This document shows, piece by piece, positions 1 to 12,432 of a DNA stretch of 64,000 nt (position 1 is the first letter of the stretch; every line of letters begins with the position of its first letter). The DNA is taken from contig JAWZYV010011619.1 in NCBI GenBank assembly GCA_038373885.1, positions 1,860,001-1,924,000 of the forward strand. Reading direction: 5' to 3'. The position numbers were made by a program, and so were the translations under genes. Below the pieces are notes generated by a model. It searched no databases. It was not told where the DNA came from and was given only the letters and a program-made list of their open reading frames with translations. Source of the DNA: Cheiracanthium punctorium (Eukaryota; Arthropoda; Arachnida; Araneae; Cheiracanthiidae).

Positions 1-706
1 TCTTCACAAGTTTGGAGAACGCGGCCCACATGAACATAAGAACATTTTTACCTTTTATGCAACTAATCCGTGTCCATTTTTTTCTTGTGGATTAGGTTGA
101 TTGCATACAATATTTCGATTCACATCAAGCATGCCTGAAACCAACTGGATAAGAAGCTAACTTATCGTTTCTATGATTACATAGTACTGTGCACGATAGC
201 ACTATATTATCAACATATTTTCTTGTGCTTTTCCGTACAAAGATACATGCATCATATAATATACAAATAATAATAAATTCATGAACCCTGATGTAAAACA
301 CTGAACCGCAAATTATTTCTATTATTTTATTTTATGCTACAGCAGGTAACATTTTGCAAGTAGCAATACGATAAATCACTTGTAAATCACAACCCATCTG
401 AGGAAAAAGAAAGTATATTTTTTCCATCAAATACACTCAGCTGATGCAGGAAAAAAAAATATGAAACGGAAAAAAAATCTATTTCTTCCCATCGATTTTC
501 TATCTGAAATAAGGTACCTACGAAAAGAATGAATGCATATTTTCTGGTCGTGACAGTGGTTTGATTGCATTTCTAACATCACCGCAGCGTTCAGCTACAG
601 CAGTTGCAACTACGCGTTTGCAACTAAAAAAGTAGTTTCGCAAATCTGTAACGTAGCTGTATTGAATCCAGCATTAAGTGTATTGATGTATACCTAAAAT
701 TATGTA
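1..706. other. AT-rich DNA, nothing recognised
   Basis: No coding frame, RNA gene or repeat boundary could be supported here. The stretch ends at the TA dinucleotide that flanks the first Tc1-type element. Confidence 0.5.
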
Positions 707-2861
707 CAGCTGCGGAAAAAAAAGGCCCACTTGCTCTTTATTTCGCCGTCGTTTGTCGTACAGTAAAGTTATATATACCATTCGTTTTCAAATAGCGCAT
801 AATTTAATGTACTATTAATTTAATTTGCATAATGGGCCGTATTCATGTTTAATTATGCAATCACGCAATGTTTAATTTCTCAATGGCAACACTGTATTTT
901 AACTTTATTAAAAGAAAGAAAGCCTTCAAATTACCCTAAATATTAATTTTCACTAATTTTCTACGATAATTGAATCGGTGAGTGCAGAAACCACCTCAGT
1001 CACAAAAAGGAAATTATTTTCAGGAGAGAGAAAAAACTTCATAACTCCTCCAAATTTTCAAATATTTAAACTTATTTTTTTCTCTGTCATAACATGCATT
1101 TATTTTTCTGTCATGCAAATATTACCTAATTTATGAAGTTTTATGAAGTTTTTTCTCTCTCCTGAAAACAATTTCCTTTTTGTGACTGAGGTGGTTTCTG
1201 CACTCGCCGATTCAATTTCAGGAAATATTGCGAATTATTTTTTGCGTGTTTTTAAGGGACTTTCTACAAATTGAAAAGCGCTATTTGTAGGTTCCGAAGT
1301 TTTCGCCTTTCATTCATTTCGCTCGCGAGAGTTAAAAGAAATAAATATTATTTTTAAGGAAAATATTGTTACCATCTCTCTTAAAGTTTTTTGTACTGAG
1401 AATATCAAGGGTAGAAAGTAGAATGTTTAGTCAGAGGTCCAAATAACCCGTGAATTCATAACTTGCTTGGTGCGTACTCATGACTTAAAGGAAAAATGCA
1501 AAACGACACTGCTCACGATTTTGAAATTGTTATTGAGCATTTCCCTTGATTGTTCTCTTAGACAGGTGAAATGTTGGCAGGAGTGACAGGCTGCTCTCTG
1601 CTCTTCTGAATAAAAGCATGAATGTTACCCAGCTACGGTCGAACTAGAAGAATGGTTTCATGATTGAAAATTTATTTGTTTGAATTTCATGTAAAAAACG
1701 CAATTACTTTTTTTGCTGAGCCAATATTATCACTGTGTTTGTTATTTCACTTTCTTAATTTAATATTATCGTCTACAATGTGCAATATTCTTATAAGACT
1801 TTTGGTGGTATTTTAATTTATTGTTAGATGAAAATTTAGACAGAAAAACGTGATTTTGAATGTTTTTTGAATGTTTTATAAAGTATGGGGAAGTCCAAAG
1901 ACATAATTTTCCAATATTAAAAAAGGTCAAATTCATGACTGGAATGTTGAGGATGTTAGTTTTTCAGAAATAGGATGTTGTATTAGAAGACCTATACACC
2001 TACTGCATCTAATTCTATACTAGAAAATATTTTATTTGGGGGGATATGATAGCGGACGCAACAATACATGCTTTATAGAATCACCATCAAACTGTAAAAA
2101 CGTCTAATTTTTTTTCTTCAAAATTTGATATTTTTTAATACCGCTATCTTTTACTGTATTCTTGCGCAAAAGAAATCTAATTTGCGCTTATTTTTAGCAG
2201 TTTTCAAAAAATTGTCACTTTATAAATTTATATATGGTCCCTTAACTTATGGAAATAACATATTTTATTTATTATAAATTAAACTACTGAACGTAAAAAT
2301 TTGAAATTTTGCCATATGTAAAACAGCCATATGTAATATTACTTTCTGCATCTATTTCCATCGAAATTTGGCTAGGTCGCTATTCACAATTTTTTTTAAT
2401 ATTAATTTAATAATTCATAATTCATATTAATATTTTATTAAAAAATCATAATAATAGTGAATTATGTTGGGTCGTTTAGTTCTAATAGCAGGAATAAAAA
2501 TCAGCTTCTTATTATCAATATTATATGAGATATGAATTAAAGTATGAAAACATATTCTAACATATGGGGAGGGAGATTTTGGAAGCTCATAGCTCACCCA
2601 TTTTCAGTTCAAATTTATTGAAAATTGGTATCCAGGGTTAAAATGAGCTATTTTTTTTAAATATGAAGTGAAATCTAGGGGTTGCTATTGAGAAAAAAAG
2701 GTTGGTGCGATTTTGAATATGTAGATGGCCCCTTATGCAATTTTTATGAATATCAAATTAAAGTATACTTCAATCGTAAACGATTGGTATCTGTAACTTG
2801 GCTGTACGACGAACGACGGCCCAAAAAAATCAAAAGTGGGCCTTTTTTTATCCCGCAGCTG
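707..2861 (+). mobile_element. Tc1/mariner-type non-autonomous element, copy 1
   Basis: The element starts CAGCTGCGGAAAAAAA and ends with the inverted complement ...CCGCAGCTG, with TA on both sides (705-706 and 2862-2863), the target duplication of Tc1/mariner elements. The terminal inverted repeats are long, roughly 100 bp or more; the block around 720-790 matches the complement of 2775-2855. A second copy at 50199-52104 is homologous along most of its length in the opposite orientation, which confirms both boundaries. No transposase was recognised inside, so it is probably moved in trans. A foldback element (969-1216) interrupts this copy and is absent from the other. The Tc1-type assignment rests on the TIR and TA only. 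Confidence 0.75.
969..1216. mobile_element. Foldback MITE nested in the Tc1-type element
   Basis: Two ~76 bp arms (969-1044 and 1141-1216) are near-perfect reverse complements around a ~96 bp AT-rich loop. The outer ends read ATTGAATCGG and CCGATTCAAT. In the homologous element at 50199-52104 the sequence passes straight across this point, so this is an insertion into copy 1 only. No transposase is encoded. Confidence 0.75.
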
Positions 2862-3047
2862 TACATTTGGTTGTTATTAATGAAGGATGAATATACGATA
2901 TTATTAATGAAGGTTGCCTCTAATGTGTTTACTGTCGCAAAAAAGTCTCTAACGTTTTTAAGATAAGAGATTGGAAGCAAAAAACTGTCAAAACAAAAAG
3001 AATTTTTTGTTTCGGGGGGGGAGGGGGGGGGTCGTCGTCGATGCTGC

Positions 3048-3482
3048 TCTGTCAACACCTTTTAGATACAGAAAGCCTGAGAACAGACGGTTTTACGTCA
3101 TCAGAAGGTCCACTAAAGGGACTTCATCACAGTTTCATTTGCATAAAGTAAAACTATTTAAAATTTGTGTTGAATTCACCCCTGCATAAAACATTTTAAT
3201 GATTTAAGATAGAAAATTTTATTTTACGACAAATGTCGGCTTTCAACCATTACTAACTATATGGTATGAAACAGGTTATTATGGATTATTTTGTATCAGA
3301 AAGGTACTTTAAAATTTTACCTTTAACATAAGATATTTCCTAATATTTGTGGGCTTCATTAGAAATTTTAAATAAATTTACTTTGTGAAAATAAAGTTGT
3401 AATGACGTCATTATAGTAGACCTACTGATGACGTAAAAGCTTCTGTTTTCAGGCTTCCTTTATCTAGGAGGTGTTGGCTCTG
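3048..3482. mobile_element. Foldback/MITE-like element
   Basis: The left end (3048 to about 3120: CTCTGTCAACACC, then AAGCCTGA, then TTTTACGTCATCAG) is matched in inverse orientation at about 3407-3482 (CTGATGACGTAAAA, then CAGGCTTCC, then GGTGTTGGCTC). The middle is unique AT-rich DNA. A G-rich run (3014-3031) lies just outside the left end. The family is unassigned and no target duplication was identified. Confidence 0.55.
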
Positions 3483-4634
3483 TTCACCTTATATTTTTCA
3501 CTAATATACGCAGTGGAGTCTTGAATTATACTCCTTGCGTTCCAAGACCCCTTGTTTAAGTGAAATTTTTCCATTGATAAATGTATATAAACGTTTTTGT
3601 TAAACAAGTACACAGTTACTTTAGACACTCATGAACACCCCTCAAACCGTTTTTAAATCGTCACCTAAATATATATTGCCATTCCCAACATAAAGTTGAG
3701 AACGAAACAAGGTTTAGACAGGGACTGATCAGGTGCTTCTGCTTTCAGGGATGCTACGAGGGATGGAAAACCGTTCTGTGATTGGTTCTCTCCTTCAGCA
3801 GTAAATCACGAAGTCCCTACTTACCCCTCACACCCCGTATTTCTAATTTGCGCTTCTTACTACTGGCAAAAAAAACTGGTTCTGCGTGGCCATTTGCGTG
3901 AGACATATAGCGTTGAACGTGAGACCATAGCATTCCACTTTCCTGTTATACATTTAAGATATTTTGCCACTACTAAACTTCCACTTTTCTTGTTACAGCA
4001 CTTTAATTTTTGTTTAAAAAAAATACCACTTTGGCTTCACGAATTTCATAGAATAATTTCTTGCCACCAGCGTCTTTTAGTCTGTTACTTGTCCTAAAAA
4101 TATCTCCTCTCCAAAGTTTCTTATGCCTCGGCTCTGTGGTAATCTAGGTGTTCATATTCCTATAACTCACCCTCCCCCATTTGGACAATCCCACTTCAAA
4201 AATTATTTCTATTGTTTTCTTACAGCAAGTTCACGGCACCAATGTAGATGGTAGAAAACCGTGTCGTTTAATTTAACGTACATGAAAAGTTACTAACCAT
4301 GTTATTGCAAACTCGGATTTATTAGTCCGTGTGCTCATTTTACACAATTCTCGTGGATCACTTATCCTGAACAATGTATCACTTTGGTCAGCTACCAACT
4401 CCCATGATTTGATAGCTTTCAATTTTTAAAATGAAGTTCATTTAGCCTGTCTGTTTTCTGAGTACCACGCTCCCTTATTAATGTTATCTCAAATCTGTTT
4501 GACAAAGTCTATTCGATCAATTAATGTTTGTCGTATTTCATTACGTTCTAATTTTTCCTGTTAACTACTATTCACTGAAGTGGTTAAAAGAAACCAGCGC
4601 AGTGTTGAAGAAACTACAAATGTGATAAATTTAA
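3483..4634. other. AT-rich DNA, nothing recognised
   Basis: No gene or repeat structure could be supported. A short 67-codon frame near 3894 has no recognisable features. Confidence 0.4.
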
Positions 4635-4870
4635 CCCTTTAACTTGCAGCGTTCCCACTTTTGGAACACCAAACTCTGACGTTGACTGTTGCCAGTCACG
4701 AAAAATAGATTTGATTTTTATAAAAATAGTTTCGGGTGAGATAGCTCCACGAGAATCCTTTACTTTTTAGCACGGCATTTCCCGTAAAAAAATCGTCACA
4801 AAAAATAGCCGCCAGGTGTACCGCAACTGGTTATGATTTACGGTGTTTTGAGCGTCTTCAGAGTGAAAGT
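4635..4870 (+). mobile_element. piggyBac-like element, left end only
   Basis: TTAA (4631-4634) is followed by CCCTTTAACTTGCAGCG and a subterminal GTTCCC...GGAAC inverted pair. The next ~200 bp parallels the left end of the complete element at 5169-5681, including the 'cacgagaatcctttactttttagcac' segment. The right terminus was not found, so this is a truncated or diverged relative. Confidence 0.55.
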
Positions 4871-5168
4871 TGTGATATTTTTATTTATTATTTTTCTATA
4901 CGTAGTTTATCTTTGGAAGAAAATTACTTTGTAAAAAAAAAGAATATTTTAAAATTAAAGCTTGCAAAATTATATCAAGTAATTTGAAAAACAATTCAAG
5001 CTCAATGTGCAATACATTATAGCTTTTTCCAAATACTTCTCTAAAAAATAGTACTAATCAATTGAACTGATACATGTGATCTGCAAATGTTACAAAATGC
5101 ATGCACATGTCTTTTTACTGCACGTTAGCTGTTAAACTATAAAGTAAAATTAAGAAAATTGTGCTTAA

Positions 5169-5681
5169 CCCTTAACGCGCAGTGTTCCCGCTCTGGGAAC
5201 ACCAAACTCTGACGTTTTGACATTTGCCAGTCAGGAAGAATAGATTGGATTTCTATAAAAACAGTTGCGGGTGACATTACTCTACGAGAATCCTTTAGTT
5301 TTTAGCACGTCATTTCCCGTCAAAAAATTGTCATGATTATTTTTAGCAGCACTGACATCTGCTGAAAAATGGAAGAATGTGAGAACAGCTGGATAGATTG
5401 CCCAATGCTGAAAAAAGGGCAGCCGTTGCCATCGCTCGACTTAACTACCAGCAAGATGGCGGACGATCGAAACGTTCATTGCGTGCACACAGATCTAGAG
5501 ACCCTTTTTTGACGACAGCTGGCTGTGCCGACACAGTCGACTTAACTACCAGCAAAAGGGTCTCTAGATCTGTGACACGCGATGAGCGTTTCGATCGCCC
5601 ACCATCTTGCTAGTAGTTAAGTCGAGCGATGGCAAAGGCTGCCCTTTTTTCAGCATTGGGATAGGATTGCGCCTCAAAGGG
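5169..5681 (+). mobile_element. piggyBac-like MITE with internal inverted duplication
   Basis: The element is bounded by TTAA at 5165-5168 and 5682-5685. It begins CCCTTAACGCGCAGTG and ends GCGCCTCAAAGGG. A subterminal GTTCCC/GGGAAC pair lies near the left end. Compared with the relative at 58067-58670, the right half contains an extra inverted copy: about 5399-5473 pairs with 5588-5660, and an inner pair around 5492 and 5555 carries the AGATCTAGAGACCC motif. No transposase is encoded. TTAA target duplication and CCC ends are the hallmarks of the piggyBac superfamily; the assignment is otherwise by form. Confidence 0.75.
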
Positions 5682-5760
5682 TTAAAAACAGGAATTTCTA
5701 ATTATAAAATGCCGTTTACTTAATGTTCGTCTTCCAAATTACTCTTGGATAAATAGGAAA

Positions 5761-6156
5761 ATGGTTGCGTTGTGGATCAGAAGAACTATTAAGGAAAGAT
5801 TGATTTCCGTGATGGTTGTATCATATGTCAACTCACTTTTACGGGAGGAGCATGGTGACACATTGCGTGTGATAGGCTTTGCTGATGTTCTCGTGATCGA
5901 ACATCAGCACAAAATCTTTCAAAAGTGTAATGTTTTATTATTTATTCAAAACAATACGGGATTTGCTTGTAAAAATGCACGGTTTACACTTCCCGTTTAC
6001 TTGCTAATTGAAATAAGTTTACGTTTCACCGATTTTTTAAATACAATACGTTCACATACACGACTGGCAATCAATATTGACAAAAATACGCCTTTTTTGT
6101 GTATGTATACGTCTGATACTGTCCTTGTAGAAGGTGAATTTCTAGTTATAGAATAA
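5761..6156 (+). CDS. Unrecognised 131-codon open frame
   Basis: This ATG-started frame of 131 codons is long for such AT-rich DNA and sits just right of the piggyBac-like MITE. I recognise no domain, signal peptide or catalytic motif. The protein is mixed in composition with several hydrophobic stretches (for instance a VLVIEHQHK segment and an LPVYLLIEISL segment). No upstream core promoter or splice sites were identified. It may be a chance frame or an old transposon remnant. Confidence 0.2.
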   Translation: MVALWIRRTIKERLISVMVVSYVNSLLREEHGDTLRVIGFADVLVIEHQHKIFQKCNVLLFIQNNTGFACKNARFTLPVYLLIEISLRFTDFLNTIRSHTRLAINIDKNTPFLCMYTSDTVLVEGEFLVIE

Positions 6157-8629
6157 ATATATGTAACTGTAAGATATTTTTACATCAGGTGTACTTAAAA
6201 TATTAGGGTATTTGTGATATTTCAAACATAACTGATAAGTTTTTAGAAATGCAAAAAATGATAATTTTGTAATATAAACATTTACTGATTTTTTTAAAGA
6301 TGTTTAATCTTAAACTGTCAATATTTTATGTTTCTCAAATACATTAATGTATTCAGTCACTAATTAGAAGGATAATCTGTGAGAAAATCGATTTTTTTCT
6401 TTTTATAAAGTAAAAAAATACCTTTTTTTCTGTGTAATTAATAAAGAATTTGTTAGTTGAATTATTATTTTATTTAAAATATCGACTAAACTTATCTCAA
6501 TGTAATCATTTTAATATCGATTTTCATAACAAATATCAATGTTCGCTTTCATATATTTCGTTCTTGTTAAATACTCAACAACAGCCTCAAAAGTAAGCAG
6601 AATTTATATAAATATATTATACTTTTCCGAATTTAAACTGTATGATGCCTTCTGTATCGTAATATTTATTTATTTACATAAGAGTATACCTGTTAAAAGT
6701 TTTCACGATTTAAACTATCAATATATTTAATAAACACCGTAGTTCTACTAATAAATCATTAATAGTTTTCTGCAACTGTTATTATATTGACCAAGAAGAT
6801 TTATCAGAAAAATATTTTGCCAAACACATTCTTTTTAATTAAGCGAAAGCTATAGTTTTGTTCATTATGGCAGAAGTTGTAGCAATTTATCACTAGAGAG
6901 CTTAAGTGCAATGAACAGAAACTGCTTCTATAATCATTTTAATAAAAAGAATCATACATTCTTAAAAATTGGGTGCAATATTTTACCAAAACATGACACT
7001 AGAAAAGTTGGCTCTATAAGATAGTGAAATCCTGTTCCATCATTTGGTTCTAAGGTTAAACCATACTTTTGTGACGCACCAAATTTTGGAAAAGGGTTTC
7101 ATCATCTTTTGGAGACAACTTTTCTTGTACCATGTTTTGGTGAAATGTTTTAATAAATTTTTAAGAGTGTATAGTAGTGTCGGTTCTCTTAGGTACGTCA
7201 AATCTGTGCACCACTGGATAATAACTTTGAAAAAATAAATATAGTGACATTTTAATAAAATTTCTAAACTGCATTTCATAAGAACAGGGTTTATAGTTCA
7301 AAAATTAATTATTCGGAATGGAATTTGCATGATTTCGAAGGAAAGATCGATAAATTTATACTAAATTTTCGTTCTTACTTAAAATAATTTCTTTAAAAAG
7401 TTATATTAACTGACGAATGAAAAGAAGGTTTGCGAGGCTTGTAGAGAGGACTTTTACTCTATGAATTCTGGTAGTACAATGATTTTTTAACCTCCAGAGA
7501 GTTCTAGGTATCAGAAATTGAATTGAGATTTAAAACTCAGTGCTATGTTTGATTCTCAGTAGCTGGCTTAATCCTGCAATTAAGATTAGTTCATTATCAT
7601 CCAGTTTCTATTTGAAGCATACCTCTTTTTTAGAAATTAAAATAAACTGAATTGTATGAGATAATAGTACATAAAATAATTTTGTACAGTTGTCAATTAT
7701 TGGGTTTAAAAAAAGGGGGGGGCGGGGATCTCACCAGTAATTGACGCTTATGTTAGTTCCAGTCACGCTCATGATAATTACATAAAGTTTCTGGGAAACG
7801 TAGTTAATAGCTTTCGCGAAGGTTATCTTAAGATAATTTTTAAATATGAAAGGTGTCCCAAGAAATTGGTAAAGGTGTTTTAATTCTTTATCTATTAAAG
7901 TTAAGTGGGCAGTTTAATCTGAAGAAATATTCAGAATAAGGAAGGAAAAAATGAATAGGAAAGGTTCACCAGTAACTAAAACTTTACTAGATAATTTATT
8001 ATTATAAGCTTTTATCACTTAATAGAACTCACATCAGACGTTGCTATGTACTAATTTAGACATTTATTTAAATTTTGTGCAACCTTTTCTTACCTCCATG
8101 GGCTCTAGCTATCAAAAATTGAGATTTTAAACTCAGTGAAAAAAAAAGAAAAAAAGAAAAAAGAAAAGAAAAAGCTGATTATCAGTAACTGGCTTAATGC
8201 TGAAATTAAGATAAGTTCATTATCAACCTATTTCAACTCGAAGCGCATTTCTTGTAATAAATTAATTTCAATTGAGTTGTGTCTGATAACAACAGTAGCT
8301 GAAGTACACGTCGTTGACGGATTACTATGCAGATTTCCAAACAGCCTCTATTTTCATCAGTATTGCAGGAGTGCAAAGAACGGAAATATCATCATGGCAA
8401 AAATATAGAAAGCAAAGTTATAACTTTTATGTTCTGTTAAAACATTACAAGTTAGAGGGTAACTAAGTGCTTAGTGGAATTATCATTAGAGAAAAGATTT
8501 TATCTTCTAAATTAATGTTTTATATTGTTGGAAAGAGATTTTAATGTCAAGAGGACATGCTTGCCTAAAAAAATTTTGTTCAATTCATTACAGATATTTG
8601 AATATTATACCTCCAGAAAACTTCTCTCA
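6157..8629. other. AT-rich DNA, little recognised
   Basis: No gene is supported. Around 7849 the sequence AAAGGTGTCCCAAGAAATTGG resembles the terminus of the MITE family seen at 56775-57303, so a diverged element end may lie here. A purine run (8138-8172) gives a lysine-rich chance frame. Confidence 0.35.
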
Positions 8630-9735
8630 AATTTCAAAAATCTAATAAGGCTAAAAACATTTTAAAAAATCGACGAAGTTTTTAAAAATTGAATAAAAAT
8701 CTAATATATTAACTCTCTTAAAGTGATTCTATAAAAAATGCATTTTTTTGCAAAGTTTTAAAATTTATTCAAATTTATTTAAAAAATTCGACATTTATTG
8801 TTTTACTCGTTACTGATCATCATGTTACTAAATTTCATTTTTTTCTCTTAAGCAGTTTTTGAGGGATGCGAGAATTAACATTTATACGATTTTCCCAAAA
8901 TCTCAAAATTTATGAAATATTTAAAACAATTTTGGCATCTATAGTTTACATTAATTTCCAATTTCATTCTATTCCATTAAAATTTTTCAGGAATCTAAAA
9001 AACGTTTTCTGAATTTTATCAATTTTCACAAAATCTCAAAATCTATAAAAAATTATGAAGTATATTGTTAGTTAAGTTTCATTTCGTCCCTCCAGTGGTT
9101 TATATGTGATAGATAAACAAATATTTACACATTTTGAATAAATTTTCGCAAAATCTGAAAATCTAGCACAAATTTTTAAAAAAATTCGACGGCTAGAATT
9201 TAAATTACGTGTTCACTTATTATGTCACCAAATTTCATTTCATTCGCTTAAGTAGTTCTAATGTGATGTATGAACAAAAATTTACGCATTAAAAAGATTT
9301 TCGAAAAATCTCAAAATCTATTTTTTTCAATTGTTGCCTATAGTTTAAGTGAGCACCTATCATGACACCAGATTTCATTTTATTCGCTTTATTTGTTATT
9401 ACGTGATGTAAGAAGAAATATTGTAGTTTGAATAGATTTTCGTAAAAATCTCAAAATGTAATCAAAATGTTTTAAAAAGTTGACGCCAATGGTTTAAGTT
9501 AAGTGACCTCCTATAATATCACCAAATATAATTTTATTCACTTTAATGGTTATGATGAGATGCGCGAACAAATATTTACGCAAGTTAAAGCAATATTCGC
9601 AAAATCTCAAAATGTAATCAAATTTTCAAAAAAATGGCGCCTGTACTTTAAGTTGAGTTACCACTTAACATGTCCCCAAATTTCATTTAATATATTTCCG
9701 TCATTTTTACGTAATAGCTTTAAACAATAAATCTC
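8630..9735 (+). repeat. Degenerate tandem repeat array, ~120-160 bp unit
   Basis: A phrase of the type 'ttttcgcaaaatctcaaaatcta' recurs at about 8895, 9028, 9148, 9305, 9444 and 9601. Each is followed by a run of A/T, a 'tcgac..atagtttaagtta' segment and 'atgtcaccaaatttcattt.attcgctt'. Units differ by substitutions and small indels. The earliest recognisable half-unit is near 8630 and the last fades near 9735. It reads as an old minisatellite or satellite block. A 75-codon frame inside is a by-product. Confidence 0.75.
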
Positions 9736-11514
9736 AGCAGGTTTTTCTAATCATTTCATAGGTGTCAGTTACAGGAACATGAAGTGTCAATCGCTGGAGC
9801 CTAAGTTTTTTTTTCTTTGTGTCAATTACTGGTGTCGCCACCATGATAACATTTAAAATATAGAAAAAGAAAAATTTACAATGTTTTGGAATAAATTATA
9901 CCCTATATGAATTTCCAAAATTTACTTAAGGTCTGAAAACATCAATTTTGTTTCTAGATAGTTTTAGTAATTAGCTGTTACTAGTTAATGCTGTTATTGC
10001 CCTTAAAGTGCCAGTCACTGGTGCACTTAGCCTTTAAAATATTTAGTGGTAACTTTTATTAAAAAAAAAAAAAAGAAGAAATGTTGACTTTTTTTTCCTT
10101 GCCTTGTTCCTATTTTTTCCCCTCATAAACAATTGTTTGAGATTCCAAATTATGTAAGATTTCAATTGAAATATCTGTTGTATATTATTAATAAATATAT
10201 AGCAAATTTCTGAAAATCGTGGTCATAAATCCAACAGATACGTTGAAAAGTTTTTTTTCGGCGTTTGTTAAAGACTATAAAATGTACGATATAAAGCAGT
10301 TATTTCGCTGTCTTCTAAAAGACTTTTAAGTTTGTCGGTCTAAACACGCTGCAGAATTAAGGAGAACATTTCTTGAAAGCTAACAAGTTTACCCTGATGA
10401 AATGTTCCTGAAACATTCCACACTTCATTTCTTCTAAATAATTTTAAAACCCCCATTTTATGTGTTAAACAAATTTCTTTTTGTAGTCATTAAACAGAAA
10501 CACTACAATTACACGTAATTGCGTCTCGCACACTAACATTTTGGCACCACAAAACGGAACAGCATTTCGCTACATACACGTGTCCAATTTTTATTTGCAC
10601 AGAACTTTTATTAAAAAAAAAAATTATGCTTGGGGTCGAAAACTGTAAACACTTTTCCTTTTGAATAAATATTAATGCAAGTTCAAAGTTTCTCCATCTG
10701 GAGTTACAATTTTATGGACTTCTGTACTTAAATAAACAGGAAAAACAACTGTACACCATATTTACAGAAAAAGGAAAACAATGGGATGTTGTCGTCAAAA
10801 ACCAATCTAGGGCTCCGGAATCAATATGAATGGAAATGCAGCACGATATGTAAATAGAAATGTACTCTTCATCCCCGCGTATAAAATAAATAGGACTCGA
10901 CTAAATGCGGGAACTGTAATGTGTTAAAATATTCAGCCTCAAAGATATTCCAGGTGCTTTTCTCCAACCCCTCACGCGCACACACACACACAGAGACACC
11001 AAATGGGAGACTATCTTTCGGGGATAATAGAGACCGTTTCGCTGAATAACAAACAGCCCTGGGCTATTTACGATGCCATGGCGGGATTTTTCGCCACCTA
11101 TAACTTCTTCACACGTCCAGCTCAAAAGTGACTTCTTTTTCCGGTTAAACGACTAAAAATGTGTGTCACGTGGGGCCGGTGCCTGTAACGTCACGATTTA
11201 GTTGAAATATCCCGGGAGTTTAGGGGAAATCATGACTTCTTTCTGCGCGTATAGAAATTTAGCACGATACTTCTTTCGGATTACTTGAATGGGCCGTATT
11301 TCTTTCTACGGCGTACTTCTCGGGACATGTCATTTATTTAAGGGCTGTTTTTGCCAGCATGTGCGTTTCTCTGTCGTTTTTAAATACGATTCTATTCAAG
11401 AATTAGCTACGCAAGAACATGTTAATTTGCGAATCAAGAGGTTTCTGAATTTGTTTGGCGAAGCAATGGAAAAAATGCGACTTTATACCTATGTTTACTT
11501 TATATTATTTTACT
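9736..11514. other. Mostly AT-rich; GC-enriched island 10880-11330
   Basis: Up to about 10870 nothing is recognised. From about 10880 to 11330 the base composition becomes clearly more GC-rich than its neighbours. It includes a (CA)n run near 10980, a CACGTG E-box at about 11167 and an AACGTCAC CRE-like half site at about 11188. No open frame there is recognisable. It could be a regulatory region or an untranslated exon. Confidence 0.3.
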
Positions 11515-11870
11515 CTGCTCTGCTGTCCCGCAGTGGTCTGGGCACTAAACCCCGTTCCCGTAAGAACACGGCAAGTGAAGCAGCATCCGGCTTGCCCAGT
11601 GCTTGGGAGGGTCATCTCCCTCTCGGCTCGTCCGCTGTGGAACCGTGTACGCTAATGTGAGCTGGTGCACGTAAAATCCGTCGTGGCTCCAACGTCCTCC
11701 AAGTTGTTAAACGATACCTCTGGGGGTGCCGATTTCAGGTGGTGGTTGGTCCCTCATCTGGAATCGGTTCAAAATTAGGGACCAACAAGTAGAAGCCCAA
11801 CCCCCTCGGGAGCACTGGCACCCCTCTTTCCATGGTCTATCCATGGACTCGACAACAACAACAACAACTA
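11515..11870 (+). mobile_element. SINE family A, copy 1 (CAA-tailed)
   Basis: A non-coding repeat with the core 'tccggcttgcccagtgcttgggagggt', 'gtgcacgtaaaatccgtcgtggctcc' and 'catctggaatcggttcaaaattagg', ending in a (CAA)n tail at 11852-11869. Copies occur at 29240-29625 (minus) and 47690-47960 (plus). The 5' part (about 11530-11555) resembles a decayed tRNA A-box head, so a tRNA-derived SINE is the likeliest identity. Confidence 0.7.
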
Positions 11871-12151
11871 CGTAGTTGTATACAACAACTCTGCTTTGCT
11901 GTACTAAACGTCTTACGTCTTACAAATAAATGCAATGTGGTATTCATGCTACTTAATCTGCTTTACTTTGCTCCTTTTCTTACTAAAGGACAACGGTAAA
12001 GATTACTTTTACGAACAAAATTTTTCACTATAAAGTTGTTTTAATGATGATAGAAGCGAAAAATCTGAATATCTGAACTCTTGTTTAATAAAAGGACTAA
12101 CCACCTTTTCACACTCAAATAGATTTGTTTTAAAAGTAAACTAAAATTTAA

Positions 12152-12432
12152 CCCATTCGTGCCTGGATATTTTTGCGACTTTCTTCGATTTTTGCTAACA
12201 CCTGAAGTAATTGATAAATTTCTGATGTCAACTTTTTGAACAAGGAATGATTTCATTTAAAATCGTTATGTATAAAAATTGAAATGTCAACATCCTACTT
12301 GCCATATTAAAATATTTTGTGGAATTGAGGTTCAATTAGCGAATAAGCGAATAAAGGCTAGGAAAAATAAATAACGTTTTCGAATGATAGGGATAATGCC
12401 GTCCCAAAAAAGGGACGCTAGGCATAAATGGG
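12152..12432 (+). mobile_element. TTAA MITE family B, copy 1
   Basis: Flanked by TTAA at 12148-12151 and 12433-12436. Ends are CCCATTCGTGCCTGG and the inverse AGGCATAAATGGG. Length is 281 bp. Near-identical relatives lie at 55969-56244 and 58387-58662. It is non-coding and piggyBac-type by target site and CCC/GGG ends. Confidence 0.85.

Noticed and set aside
8630..9735. Regular spacing suggested a CRISPR-like array.
   Set aside because: Units are long, degenerate and of variable length in eukaryotic-type DNA; there are no short identical repeats with unique spacers and no cas genes.
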